Virus record (IMG/VR): IMGVR_UViG_3300047557_002948
Location: 1-48,072 of that record
Reading direction: 5' to 3' (one strand)
From: a virus
Length of the DNA: 48,072 nt
Shown piece after piece: positions 33,749 through 41,441 of this stretch. The notes under the pieces were generated by a model. It saw nothing but the letters and a program-made list of their open reading frames with translations. It searched no databases and was not told the DNA's origin. Every line of letters begins with the position of its first letter. Within the stretch, counting starts at the first letter, position 1. The position numbers and the translations under genes were made by a program.

Positions 33749-34271
33749 GACTAAAAATAATAACAGTTCAAACTATAAATTACACGAATTTTTGGGAAGT
33801 GAGGACGAAAGGCAAAAACTGCTGCTTGTTTACTTGGAATTCTTTAATCGTTCCAAGCCTTTAGATTTCAAATCTAAAACTCTTTCTGAGCAAAACGGCA
33901 AATATCTAAAGCACTTTCAATACTTAACTGACGAAACAAAAATCTTCTTTGGTTGTCAAAATGATAGATTTCTTGGGTTCATATCTTTCGATATTGATTT
34001 AAAAACATTGGAAATTCCAAGCAGCATAGCTCACGTTATAAAACCAGAACAAACATGCGAATTTGTTTTTGCCGCTTCAAGAAATTTTGATTGGAAACTT
34101 TTCCGCGAAGCTGTTTTTGATGTTTTTCAGTTGATTAAGACCAAATATAATGTAAAATATATAGCTGGAAACGTGCGCAGAAAACACAAAAAAAGACAAT
34201 TCATTGCAATTGCCCAAAAACTTTTTAAATTTAAAACCATAGAAGACTTCGCATATTATGAAATACCGTAA
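33747..34271 (+). CDS. Acetyltransferase-like protein, uncertain
   Basis: The 174-residue protein may have a GNAT fold: KIFFGCQNDRFLGFISFDID is like the central strand pair, TCEFVFAASRNFDW the next, and VKYIAGNVRRKHKKRQFIAIAQKLFKFK resembles the helix and the final strand. A clear acetyl-CoA loop is not seen, so it may be only distantly related. ATG at 33747 overlaps the divergent L-like start by two bases in CATG; the frame also has Mets at 33732 and 33741. Confidence 0.5.
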   Translation: MTKNNNSSNYKLHEFLGSEDERQKLLLVYLEFFNRSKPLDFKSKTLSEQNGKYLKHFQYLTDETKIFFGCQNDRFLGFISFDIDLKTLEIPSSIAHVIKPEQTCEFVFAASRNFDWKLFREAVFDVFQLIKTKYNVKYIAGNVRRKHKKRQFIAIAQKLFKFKTIEDFAYYEIP

Positions 34272-34776
34272 TCAGTTTGACTACAATGGCCAATGTTCTG
34301 ATTCAGGATACTCTGCCGAAACTCTTTTTTCAGAAATGGCTGAAAAACGAGGCTGGAAAGTCTCAAAAGCAGATCGCAAACAACAACTTTCTCATGTTGA
34401 TGTTTATTTAGACCACAAAAAACACGGCACTGTTTCTTTTGATGTTAAAGCTCAAAAGAAAGTGAAACGCACAGACTCAAATACAAACGATAAATATTTG
34501 TGGGTAGAGTTCGCGAATGTGGCTGGCAAAGAGGGCTGGCTTCGCGGCAGTGCTGATTTGATTGCTTTTGAACAAGAGAAGAATTTCTTAATTGTAAGGA
34601 GACAAGCTCTGTTAGATTTTTGCGAAAAGAATGTTGATTTTTCTGACAAGGTGGACAAGTCAAGCGAGGCAGTTTATCGCATTTATCAGCGCAAAGGCCG
34701 AAAAGACGAGATTTCACTGATTCCCATCAAAGATATTAGGGAGCATTTATCTTATTCTCTTTGGAAAAAGCCATGA
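34258..34776 (+). CDS. PD-(D/E)xK-like nuclease or related fold
   Basis: This 172-residue protein has a restriction-endonuclease-like core: an N-terminal helix with Glu27 (TLFSEMAEKRGWKV), then HVDVYLDHKKHGTVSFDVKAQKK at about 46-68, with Asp48, Asp62 and Lys64 as likely D...D-x-K residues. The last third is charged. It could cut host DNA or act in repair or recombination. It overlaps its upstream neighbour by 14 bases and the third sulfotransferase gene by 4. Confidence 0.6.
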   Translation: MKYRNQFDYNGQCSDSGYSAETLFSEMAEKRGWKVSKADRKQQLSHVDVYLDHKKHGTVSFDVKAQKKVKRTDSNTNDKYLWVEFANVAGKEGWLRGSADLIAFEQEKNFLIVRRQALLDFCEKNVDFSDKVDKSSEAVYRIYQRKGRKDEISLIPIKDIREHLSYSLWKKP

Positions 34777-35456
34777 TAGAGTTTTCTCCATGTTCTCAAA
34801 AATGGATTTGGAATGTTATTGCTATTCGCAATCCTAGATGCGGATCAACGTCTCTTTGGGAACATTGTGGTGATTTTAACTTAATAAAAAAATACGAAAA
34901 AATATTTGATGATGTTTTGATAAAAAATAAAACTTATAATGGCATTTTTCGCTGCAATCACGCTAAATCTCAAGAAGTCTTCAATATATTAGGGTCGAGA
35001 GTTAGGGAATATTTGTCATTTGTTTCTATTAGAAATCCTTGGGACCGTATTGTTTCAATGTATCATGGAATACATAAAATAGACCTCATAACTTTGGAAA
35101 AGGTTAAAAAGATTTATAATATACAAGATCAGCAGCTAGATAATTTCGAAAATTTTTGCCTTCTATTAAAAAAATTTTTTGATGATGGTAATAAACATTT
35201 CATGTTTATCCAGAATCAAGTAGAGTGGATTGAGGGAGATTTTAAACCCAATTACATTCTTATATTTGAAAATTTACAAGAGGATTTCAAAGAAATGATT
35301 GATTCTCACAATATTAAACATATATCAAATCAACTTTTGCATACCAACGAATCAGCACATAGAAAAAACTACCATTATTATTACAATAATAAAACAAAAA
35401 AGATAGTTGAAAAAATCTTTGAAAAAGACATTGACACATTCAAATATACCTATTAA
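34773..35456 (+). CDS. Sulfotransferase (third of three)
   Basis: The 227-residue protein has a variant PAPS loop AIRNPRCGSTSLW at 17-29 and a clear 3'-phosphate site FVSIRNPWDRIVSMYHG around 87-103. The PRCGSTS form is found in some glycan sulfotransferases. The rest is helical and very rich in Lys and Asn. The TTG at 34761 is an alternative start, but ATG at 34773 overlaps the upstream stop as ATGA and is preferred. It is AT-rich compared with its neighbours. Confidence 0.8.
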   Translation: MIEFSPCSQKWIWNVIAIRNPRCGSTSLWEHCGDFNLIKKYEKIFDDVLIKNKTYNGIFRCNHAKSQEVFNILGSRVREYLSFVSIRNPWDRIVSMYHGIHKIDLITLEKVKKIYNIQDQQLDNFENFCLLLKKFFDDGNKHFMFIQNQVEWIEGDFKPNYILIFENLQEDFKEMIDSHNIKHISNQLLHTNESAHRKNYHYYYNNKTKKIVEKIFEKDIDTFKYTY

Positions 35457-35459
35457 GGT
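35431..35459 (+). promoter_or_regulatory. Candidate leaderless promoter before 35465
   Basis: TTGACA at 35431-35436 lies inside the end of the sulfotransferase gene, 34 bases before the ATG at 35465. The -10 is only fair (TAAGGT with a 17-base spacer). An AAGG close to the ATG could also act as a ribosome site. Confidence 0.4.
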
Positions 35460-35464
35460 AAGAT

Positions 35465-35758
35465 ATGACTGGTAAAATTAAAATCATTGGCGCAAACAAT
35501 CAAGCTCATCTTGATTGGATGGAAAAAGAATTTGAGAACTGCACAATTGAACACGCTGGCGGAACTGCGGCAGTTCACAGCGTTAAAGTTCCAGATCGAG
35601 GCGAGTTTCCTTTTGAACTTTACAAAACTATTGTTATTCAAGACCGCATCATATTTGAGGGCTACGCTCATTTTGAAGATAATCTTGGCCGTTTAGCAAT
35701 TGAATTCTTTCCTAAGCCTATTGAGGTTGACCCAAACAATGAAGTATTTAATTATTGA
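35465..35758 (+). CDS. Hypothetical protein
   Basis: This 97-residue protein is not recognised. It has several beta-like strands (KIKIIGANNQ, VHSVKVPD, TIVIQDRIIFEGYAHF) and an acidic end. No cysteine pattern or membrane helix is visible. The next gene starts inside its end with a 20-base overlap. Confidence 0.6.
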   Translation: MTGKIKIIGANNQAHLDWMEKEFENCTIEHAGGTAAVHSVKVPDRGEFPFELYKTIVIQDRIIFEGYAHFEDNLGRLAIEFFPKPIEVDPNNEVFNY

Positions 35759-36662
35759 TTCTCATAAAGGTTCTCTAAAAGAGCCTCAAAATCTTCACTG
35801 GTTGAACGCTAAGAAGATCAAAGACTTTTTGATTCAAAGCGGTCATGAGGCTGACCTCATTTGGAGTTATCCAACTGTGAATGACAACATTAAAAGCGGT
35901 TATGATCGAATTATCTTTAATCATGCAAGCCACTATTCTTATGTTGACTACGCTTGGCTAAAGGCTAGTCCAGAAGCGCGAATCTTCTACATCACCAATG
36001 AATATAATCTTGGCGAACCAAGAGCATTGTGGATGGGAGTTAAAGAAGGTCGCCGTTACGAAGTTATCGCTAATCATGGTGGTAGTATTTCTAAAATTGT
36101 AGAAAAATATTTAGATAGTTGGCATTTTGTTAATCTTAATTGCTTGGTTTTTGACCCCAAAGAAACAACTAATCCTAAAGAAGGATGCATTTATTATGGT
36201 TCTTTTCGCAAGAATCGCGAAGTCTCATTCCGTAAATATTTAAAAGGCAAAGTAACTGTTTCAACACACCAAAAAAACCGTGAAAAATTTAACGCAATTG
36301 AGGTCAACGGCCCATTCATTGATCGAATCAACTGGTCAAAAGAAGGACTCTCTGCTTTCTACTCTAGTCTCTACATTGAGGATGAGATTAACCATGTCAA
36401 CTATAATTGTTTGGCTAACCGATTCTATGAAGCTCTCAATTATAGCGTTCTTACTCTATTCGATTATGAGTGTAAAAACACCATTGCCATGTCTGGTTAT
36501 GACGTACCTCCTTATTGCATTATTGGTAATGAGCAAGAACTCGCACTAAAAACTCAATTTCAAATGCCAGAAATTCGCGACTATTGTTTGCGAGTCTGGA
36601 AAGAAAAAGCAGCAGAAGAGGTAAAAGAAACCTTGACAAAAATCCTTCTCATTGTAGAATAG
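35739..36662 (+). CDS. Glycosyltransferase-like protein of unknown family
   Basis: This 307-residue protein has a GT-B-like feel but no diagnostic motif. The N-terminus (YLIIDSHKGSLKEPQNLHWLNAKKIKDFLIQSGHEADLIW) is typical of the first Rossmann half of a glycosyltransferase, the middle includes RIFYITNEYNLG, and the end has NRFYEALNYSVLTLFD, where a conserved Glu and aliphatic pattern resemble donor sites. It may act on DNA, glycan or protein. The frame begins at 35700, but ATG at 35739 starts at the conserved strand. Confidence 0.5.
   Translation: MKYLIIDSHKGSLKEPQNLHWLNAKKIKDFLIQSGHEADLIWSYPTVNDNIKSGYDRIIFNHASHYSYVDYAWLKASPEARIFYITNEYNLGEPRALWMGVKEGRRYEVIANHGGSISKIVEKYLDSWHFVNLNCLVFDPKETTNPKEGCIYYGSFRKNREVSFRKYLKGKVTVSTHQKNREKFNAIEVNGPFIDRINWSKEGLSAFYSSLYIEDEINHVNYNCLANRFYEALNYSVLTLFDYECKNTIAMSGYDVPPYCIIGNEQELALKTQFQMPEIRDYCLRVWKEKAAEEVKETLTKILLIVE
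36633..36660 (+). promoter_or_regulatory. Sigma70-like promoter with an A-rich leader
   Basis: TTGACA at 36633-36638, a 16-base spacer and TAGAAT at 36655-36660. The expected start lies near 36667, giving a leader of about 40 bases that is mostly A with no Shine-Dalgarno sequence before the ATG at 36708. It lies in the end of the previous coding region. Confidence 0.75.
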
Positions 36663-36707
36663 TTAACAACAACACAACCACAAACAAATAAAAAATAAAT
36701 AAAACCT

Positions 36708-36959
36708 ATGAGCAACACCATTGCCAAGGCAATTGAAAAAAGCGGACCCGAACAGATTGACCTCTGTTGGGCAATCCTCAAGTATAAGGAAATCGGCGTT
36801 CTTCGCAAAGTCAAAGCCCTTTGTTCGGCATTTGGTTTGGACTTGGAACAAGTAGTGTCCGAGCTTCCAAAAGAAGAAAATGGTCGCATCATTGATTGGG
36901 AAACCCGTCACATGATTCACGACTCCCTTATCAAGATGACCAAAATCAACAAGCAATAA
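36708..36959 (+). CDS. Hypothetical protein
   Basis: This 83-residue protein is not recognised. It is mostly helical with a short acidic middle and two Cys residues (DLCWAILKYKEIGVLRKVKALCS). It is the first gene after a clear promoter and an A-rich leader without Shine-Dalgarno sequence, so it might be strongly expressed. Confidence 0.65.
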   Translation: MSNTIAKAIEKSGPEQIDLCWAILKYKEIGVLRKVKALCSAFGLDLEQVVSELPKEENGRIIDWETRHMIHDSLIKMTKINKQ

Positions 36960-36960
36960 C

Positions 36961-37158
36961 ATGGAAAACAAATCAGGCGTTAAGTGGTATTCAGTTTATA
37001 GTCAAAAGGGCGAGCATCAAGCCTCTTATGATCAGTATTTCTCTGATGCGTATGTTTGGGCCTTAGATTGTGCCAAACATATTGGTGGCTACATTTGCGA
37101 GTGCGAGGTTGGCCAAGAGGAAAAAGTGATTTTCAATGCTCTCAAAAAGCAGCCGTGA
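36961..37158 (+). CDS. Hypothetical small protein
   Basis: This 65-residue protein is not recognised. It is rich in aromatic residues (VKWYSVYSQKGEHQASYDQYF) and ends in an acidic and lysine-rich helix. The stop overlaps the GTG start of the next gene as GTGA. Confidence 0.6.
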   Translation: MENKSGVKWYSVYSQKGEHQASYDQYFSDAYVWALDCAKHIGGYICECEVGQEEKVIFNALKKQP

Positions 37159-37403
37159 AAATATTGGACGCAATTCCTTTGTTATTGCAGCTTGCGGTTG
37201 AATACTTCAAGTTGCGTAATAAATCCTTTCTTTTCGATATTTTGGAGAAGTTTGACAACAGGATTGATAAACTAACCTCTCAAAGAAATCAAGCGCGTCA
37301 AATACCCACTCCCGAAGGCCAGAAAAGAGCCACTGAATTCGATGAAGAAATTATTGAAGAGCAGCAAAAAATGCACATCTTCTTACAAGATTTAAAAAAA
37401 TGA
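37155..37403 (+). CDS. Helical coiled-coil protein, possible spanin partner
   Basis: This 82-residue protein starts at GTG 37155, overlapping the previous stop as GTGA; the longer open frame from 37056 would overlap it by about 100 bases. The start is moderately hydrophobic (ILDAIPLLLQLAVEYF), followed by a charged coiled-coil-like helix. It is coupled to a lipoprotein-like gene. The pair could be an inner and outer spanin, but the hydrophobic stretch is too short for a sure transmembrane helix. Confidence 0.5.
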   Translation: MKILDAIPLLLQLAVEYFKLRNKSFLFDILEKFDNRIDKLTSQRNQARQIPTPEGQKRATEFDEEIIEEQQKMHIFLQDLKK

Positions 37404-37624
37404 AAAAGACTATTCTAGCATTAATGATTTGCGGATGCTGCCAAAAATATATTCCCGAAAGGAATTTGGAACAGCAGCCTCCAGAGCTTTTCATTCCGCC
37501 AAATACAAGCGTAGCCACCACTCAAGGAGTCTATACCACTGGTAAAGACATTGAAATCTGGCACTCTCACAAGAAATACTCTTCTTTGCAAGACGAGCTT
37601 TCCAAATTCAGGCCACTAAACTAA
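37400..37624 (+). CDS. Putative lipoprotein, possible outer spanin
   Basis: The 74-residue protein begins with a short signal-like MKKTILALMICGCC. Cys13 could be lipidated; the residues before it (I-C-G) are a fair lipobox, though the Cys at -2 is unusual. The rest is Pro-rich near 28-36 and charged. Size and overlap with the coiled-coil gene resemble Rz/Rz1 pairs, which are outer-membrane spanins of Gram-negative phages. If correct, it points to a Gram-negative host. Confidence 0.5.
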   Translation: MKKTILALMICGCCQKYIPERNLEQQPPELFIPPNTSVATTQGVYTTGKDIEIWHSHKKYSSLQDELSKFRPLN

Positions 37625-37631
37625 AGAAATA

Positions 37632-38219
37632 ATGAGCGAACTACAAGAACGTCAACTCTCTGATTGGAACAACAGCAAAAGCTGGAATGCATTTTTTGAA
37701 CAATTTAATGAGTATTTAAAGTCTCTAGCTCAATCGTATAAGCTGCCATCACAAGATGTTGATGATGTTGTTCAAGAGGTTTTCATTTCAATGGCGAATT
37801 ACTTTCGCGAAAATAAGTTCGACTCGTCAAAGGGAAACATTTATTCTTGGGTCACAACATTTGCCAAGTGGAGAATGGTTGACATTATTCGCCGCAATCA
37901 ACGCCAGCACAAGCATGTTACAACTGGCGACGATCTTCTCATGGAAATGCAGCCAGACGAGAATCAAGACCTTGATGCAAAACTTGAGAATAATTATCAG
38001 CAAAAACTCTTTGTTCAAGCTTTGAAAAATCTTGGCAAAGCTCACAAGAGCAAAGACTATATGATTTTTTGCGATATGCATTTTAACCAACTAAATAATG
38101 ATCAGTTGATGAAGAAATACAAAGTGAACTGTGGCACAGTTTACATTGCTAAACACCGCATGATCAAAAAAATCAAAGAGGAAGTCAGCAGAATCCTCTG
38201 CGAAGAGCCAAACTACTAA
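37632..38219 (+). CDS. ECF-type sigma factor
   Basis: This 195-residue protein has sigma region 2 at about 40-90: DVDDVVQEVFISMANYF, then KFDSSKGNIYSWVTTFAKWRMVDIIRR. The form with VVQEVF and W-x-x-x-x-x-x-W-R-x-x-D is common in ECF-like sigma factors of Planctomycetota and Verrucomicrobiota. Region 4 (NNDQLMKKYKVNCGTVYIAKHRMIKKI) ends the protein. It is the second sigma factor in the window. The stop overlaps the kinase ATG as TAATG. Confidence 0.82.
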   Translation: MSELQERQLSDWNNSKSWNAFFEQFNEYLKSLAQSYKLPSQDVDDVVQEVFISMANYFRENKFDSSKGNIYSWVTTFAKWRMVDIIRRNQRQHKHVTTGDDLLMEMQPDENQDLDAKLENNYQQKLFVQALKNLGKAHKSKDYMIFCDMHFNQLNNDQLMKKYKVNCGTVYIAKHRMIKKIKEEVSRILCEEPNY

Positions 38220-38650
38220 TGCAATTTAAAAAAGGCGTTTCAACAGAGAAGGTAGAGTTAGGAAACTGGCGCGGAGAAACTGCTGTTTTTAAATACCTAA
38301 AAACAGATGGCAAATTCATAAAAGAACTAGATGCTTACAAAATACTGGAGTCTTGCGAGTTTGTGCCAAAATTATTGGCAAGTTCCATAGATGATAGAGT
38401 GATTGTGACTAAATATGTTGGCCAATCGTTAAATTTAAAATACCTTCCACCAGAGAGAAAAAAGTTTAAAACTCAAATCCAAAATATGAATCATGAATTA
38501 GTTCATGTTTATGGAATTCATCACAATGACATTCGGTGGAAAAATGTGGTAGAGTCTGATGACGGCAAATTGTTTTTAATTGATTTTGAATCTTGGACCT
38601 CAACAGAAAAAGGCTCCAAAGAGCGCGACCCTGAAAAAATCTTATCTTGA
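38219..38650 (+). CDS. Minimal kinase-fold protein
   Basis: This 143-residue protein keeps the catalytic residues of the kinase fold in a very short frame: Lys25 (AVFKYLK), Glu36 (IKELDAY), the loop H102-N-D104-I-R-W-K-N109, and D122-F-E124 in place of DFG. The C-lobe after the DFG-like motif is almost absent, so it resembles RIO or KdkA-type (sugar or lipid A kinase) enzymes more than typical protein kinases. The target could be a protein or a sugar. It is coupled to the ECF sigma gene. Confidence 0.72.
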   Translation: MQFKKGVSTEKVELGNWRGETAVFKYLKTDGKFIKELDAYKILESCEFVPKLLASSIDDRVIVTKYVGQSLNLKYLPPERKKFKTQIQNMNHELVHVYGIHHNDIRWKNVVESDDGKLFLIDFESWTSTEKGSKERDPEKILS

Positions 38651-38674
38651 CAAAGGGCAAGCATGGGTTACTGT
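38647..38674 (+). promoter_or_regulatory. Leaderless-type promoter for the UV endonuclease
   Basis: TTGACA at 38647-38652, a 16-base spacer, and TACTGT at 38669-38674, then 5 bases to the ATG at 38680. The spacing matches the nrdB and phosphatase promoters. The -35 overlaps the kinase stop codon. Confidence 0.6.
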
Positions 38675-38679
38675 TTAAT

Positions 38680-39591
38680 ATGAACCTATCCCTTTGCTGC
38701 ATCTCAAAAACATTGTCTGATAACGGGCAGAGCTTTCGCTCTATGACTTACACGCAGTTTGCCAAGCTGCCATTCAACGCTGCTATCAGCGAGCTTTCCG
38801 AGCGCATCTTGCACAATTTCAAGATGACGCTCAATACTATTCGCTTCTGTCAGCTTAACAACATTCAAGGCTATCGCTTGTCCTCTTCTCTTGCTCCAGT
38901 ATTGACGCACAAGAACGTCAATATGCGCATTGCAGACTTGCCCAATATCGCTGCTATCCGTAGTGTTTGCGACTCTATCAAGCAGCTTTTGACGCAGCAT
39001 CCTCTTCGCTTGTCTGCTCATCCTAGCGAATACATCACACTATCGTCTGACAATCCAGAATGCATCAATAACAGCATCCTTGACCTACAGCAGCACGCAG
39101 AAGTGTTTGACTTGCTTGGTCTTCCTCAAGACTATCGTTCGCCGCTCAACATACATGTTAGACAGGATGGCGACCCTCAAACCATTGCAGACAAGGTATT
39201 GCGCGTTTACGATCAACTGCCAGACAATATTCGCCAACGCCTTGTGCTTGAGAACAATGACAATGCCAAAGGTGTTTGGGGCATCAAGAATCTTGTCAAG
39301 TATTTCTACGGTTCTCGCAACATCCCCATCACTTACGACTCTTTGCATCACAGCATCTTGCATGACAATCTAGCAGCAGAGGAAGCATTCAATCTTGCTT
39401 ACGAAACTTGGCCAACTACTCCATTGTTTCACTACAGCGAAGGCATTGATGGTACTCGTAAACATGCTGACATGCCAGTTTCAGTTCCCAACAACTATGG
39501 CCGTGATGTTTATTTTGATGTGGAACTCAAACACAAATGCCAAGCTATTTTCCGCATTCGTGAGTTGACAAAGCAAGCAATCCCTGCATAA
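38680..39591 (+). CDS. uvdE: UV damage endonuclease (UvdE/UvsE)
   Basis: UvdE nicks DNA 5' to UV dimers and abasic sites. This 303-residue protein has the family pattern of a TIM barrel with metal-binding His and Glu residues: LSAHPSEYITLSS (about 105-117), NIHVRQDGDPQTIADK, then RLVLENNDNAKGV, ITYDSLHHSIL, and LFHYSEGIDG with terminal DVELKHKCQAI. The open frame extends to TTG at 38647, but that codon is the -35 box; ATG at 38680 is the real start. Two 60-base lines I counted (38821-38940) were 42 and 47 percent GC, higher than neighbours. Confidence 0.9.
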   Translation: MNLSLCCISKTLSDNGQSFRSMTYTQFAKLPFNAAISELSERILHNFKMTLNTIRFCQLNNIQGYRLSSSLAPVLTHKNVNMRIADLPNIAAIRSVCDSIKQLLTQHPLRLSAHPSEYITLSSDNPECINNSILDLQQHAEVFDLLGLPQDYRSPLNIHVRQDGDPQTIADKVLRVYDQLPDNIRQRLVLENNDNAKGVWGIKNLVKYFYGSRNIPITYDSLHHSILHDNLAAEEAFNLAYETWPTTPLFHYSEGIDGTRKHADMPVSVPNNYGRDVYFDVELKHKCQAIFRIRELTKQAIPA

Positions 39592-39592
39592 T
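39565..39592 (+). promoter_or_regulatory. Leaderless-type promoter before 39599
   Basis: TTGACA at 39565-39570, a 16-base spacer, CATAAT at 39587-39592, then 6 bases to the ATG at 39599. It lies in the end of the uvdE gene. Both boxes are good. Confidence 0.65.
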
Positions 39593-39598
39593 ATAAGC

Positions 39599-40168
39599 AT
39601 GAAAAACAAATTTTGGTACCCTGTTCCAGCTTCTCAAACATGGGAGGGTTGGGAAACTTGGCGCAAAAACACCAAGAAACAATATCCAATTCAGTATTGG
39701 ATGCGCGAAACTGCGCCTCATTGGTTCTCAATTCATATCAAATGGCCATGTCGAGAACTATATTGGAAAGTTTATCGCTTTTTCAAGCCATGTCATAAGG
39801 ATATTCGCAAGGTTATTCCTCGTCAGTGGAGCGACATCTCTAATTTAATTGTTGAGGTTAATTTTGCCATGATTCTTTCGTTTAAGAAAGAGGCTGAATC
39901 TTCTTTCGTAGATTGGGATGGCACACCCGAACATCGCAAATTCAAGAACTGGCTTGATTCCGCTGTTCATTGGATTGAAGAAGGCAGGCCAAATTGTGAA
40001 GCGCAGCGAGACGTTTTGTATCCTCCACATCCTCTGCCGCCAGAATTAAAAAATAAAACTTATGATGAACTTTATGGTGAACTTAATAAAGTTGAAGCAC
40101 TGATTGCTCAAACAGACACTAGCATTCTCAAACAAATGGTTGAATACCGCGATTACTTTTGGACATGA
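39599..40168 (+). CDS. Tryptophan-rich unknown protein
   Basis: This 189-residue protein is not recognised. It has many Trp residues, especially in the first 60 residues (WYPVPASQTWEGWETWRKN, then IQYWMRETAPHWFSI), and basic and helical segments after that. It has no transmembrane helix. It is expressed from its own promoter and coupled by ATGA to a small gene before thyX. Confidence 0.6.
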   Translation: MKNKFWYPVPASQTWEGWETWRKNTKKQYPIQYWMRETAPHWFSIHIKWPCRELYWKVYRFFKPCHKDIRKVIPRQWSDISNLIVEVNFAMILSFKKEAESSFVDWDGTPEHRKFKNWLDSAVHWIEEGRPNCEAQRDVLYPPHPLPPELKNKTYDELYGELNKVEALIAQTDTSILKQMVEYRDYFWT

Positions 40169-40323
40169 AAATCAATAGAGAAAAACTATACGAACTTTAT
40201 CTACAAGCAATGGATGAAATTCTTGACGAGTGCGATTGGAAAACGCATTTCACTGCACAAGAATGCGTATATCTTGTATCGAGAGTTTTAGAACAAAACC
40301 CCGAACTAATTAAAAATGACTAA
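40165..40323 (+). CDS. Small acidic helical protein before thyX
   Basis: This 52-residue protein starts with an ATGA overlap on the previous gene and its end overlaps the thyX start by 8 bases. It is mostly helical with Asp, Glu and Cys residues (EILDECDWKTHF). The tight coupling on both sides supports it as a real gene. Function is unknown. Confidence 0.6.
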   Translation: MKINREKLYELYLQAMDEILDECDWKTHFTAQECVYLVSRVLEQNPELIKND

Positions 40324-40993
40324 TAAAGTTGAACTCATTGGATTCTATGGTAGCGACGAGATTCATGCATGTTCTGCTTGGACATCCACTAGCCGCGACA
40401 TCACAGAAGAAAAGCGCGAACGCATTCCTAAGCTTTTGAAGATGCTTGCAGAACAGGGGCATCATACTCCCTTCGAAAAAAGCAGCCTGCATTTTCTTGT
40501 GGATTGCGACATTGCTTCTCACATCCACCTACTTAAACACCGTATTGGTGTTTCGATCAATGGAGAAAGTGCTAGGTACAAAGAACTGAAAGAAGATAAG
40601 TTTTATATTCCTGATGATTGGGCTGCATTAGATGGTCATAGTGGTGAGGAATGGGGCTGTCCTTGGACAAATTTTTCTGTTGATAGTTGGGCAGAAACAC
40701 TTCAAAAGTTTACCGAAGAAGGTAATGCATTATACCATCAGTGCCTCAAAGAGCTTGAACCCGTTCTTGGTCGCAAACGCGCAAAAGAATCTGCTCGCTT
40801 CTTCAAGACTTACAATTCGCAAATTCAAGCTGATGTGATGTTCAATTGGCGCAGCTTCCATCATTTCTTAGAGCTTCGCAACAAACCAGAGGCGCAGAAA
40901 GAAATTCGCGATATTGCAGAATATATGCTTCTTCTTGTAAAATATATTGAAGGCAACCCCTTCAAATACACACTTGACGCTTTTGGATATTAG
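40316..40993 (+). CDS. thyX: Flavin-dependent thymidylate synthase
   Basis: ThyX makes dTMP from dUMP using FAD and methylene-tetrahydrofolate, completing the dUTPase-to-dTMP route. The 225-residue protein has HHTPFEKSS at about 49-57 and the signature KHRIGVSINGESARY at 74-88. Compared with the usual RHR-x7-S motif, the first Arg is Lys and the gap is one residue longer, a form that I recall from other phages. C-terminal WRSFHHFLELR is also typical. Confidence 0.95.
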   Translation: MTNKVELIGFYGSDEIHACSAWTSTSRDITEEKRERIPKLLKMLAEQGHHTPFEKSSLHFLVDCDIASHIHLLKHRIGVSINGESARYKELKEDKFYIPDDWAALDGHSGEEWGCPWTNFSVDSWAETLQKFTEEGNALYHQCLKELEPVLGRKRAKESARFFKTYNSQIQADVMFNWRSFHHFLELRNKPEAQKEIRDIAEYMLLLVKYIEGNPFKYTLDAFGY

Positions 40994-41001
40994 TCTATAT
41001 T
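40974..41001 (+). promoter_or_regulatory. Leaderless-type promoter for the phosphatase gene
   Basis: TTGACG at 40974-40979, a 16-base spacer and TATATT at 40996-41001, then 5 bases to the ATG at 41007. The boxes span the thyX stop. This is among the clearest examples of the class. Confidence 0.7.
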
Positions 41002-41006
41002 GCAGC

Positions 41007-41441
41007 ATGAATACAATCAACCACTACACAGACTTTGCCAATGCTGAAAAATATGCTAAAAATTATGACGCAGTAGTTTCTCTTGGTCATTTTCTTCCTG
41101 AAAGATTTCGTGAAGGGAAAAAATATCTGTTTTTAGATTTTGAAGACGAAACCTTTGCCTCTATTAATATAGACCCAACTAATGCAAAATATGCTCCCCA
41201 AGAATCCCATATACAAAAGTTTTTGGATTTCATTCGCGATTTGTATCCTATTGACAAGTTGTTGGTTCATTGTTTTGCTGGATACAGCCGCAGCCCAGCA
41301 GCAGTCGCAATCGCAAAATGCGAGCGTGATAGAAAAAGCCTTGACATCGCTCTACAAGAGTTGTATGATGCAAGGATTCCAGACAAATTGAAGCCACATC
41401 CAAACGATGTAATACTTCATCAATACACAATGATTCGATGA
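41007..41441 (+). CDS. Dual-specificity-like protein phosphatase
   Basis: This 144-residue protein has the cysteine phosphatase signature LLVHCFAGYSRSPAA, that is H88-C89-x5-R95-S96, which forms a phosphocysteine intermediate. Asp46 or Glu47 (DFEDE) is a candidate general acid. It could dephosphorylate proteins, RNA caps or sugars. With the minimal kinase at 38219 it gives the phage a potential phospho-signalling pair. The frame starts at 40947 but ATG at 41007 has the promoter. Confidence 0.85.
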   Translation: MNTINHYTDFANAEKYAKNYDAVVSLGHFLPERFREGKKYLFLDFEDETFASINIDPTNAKYAPQESHIQKFLDFIRDLYPIDKLLVHCFAGYSRSPAAVAIAKCERDRKSLDIALQELYDARIPDKLKPHPNDVILHQYTMIR

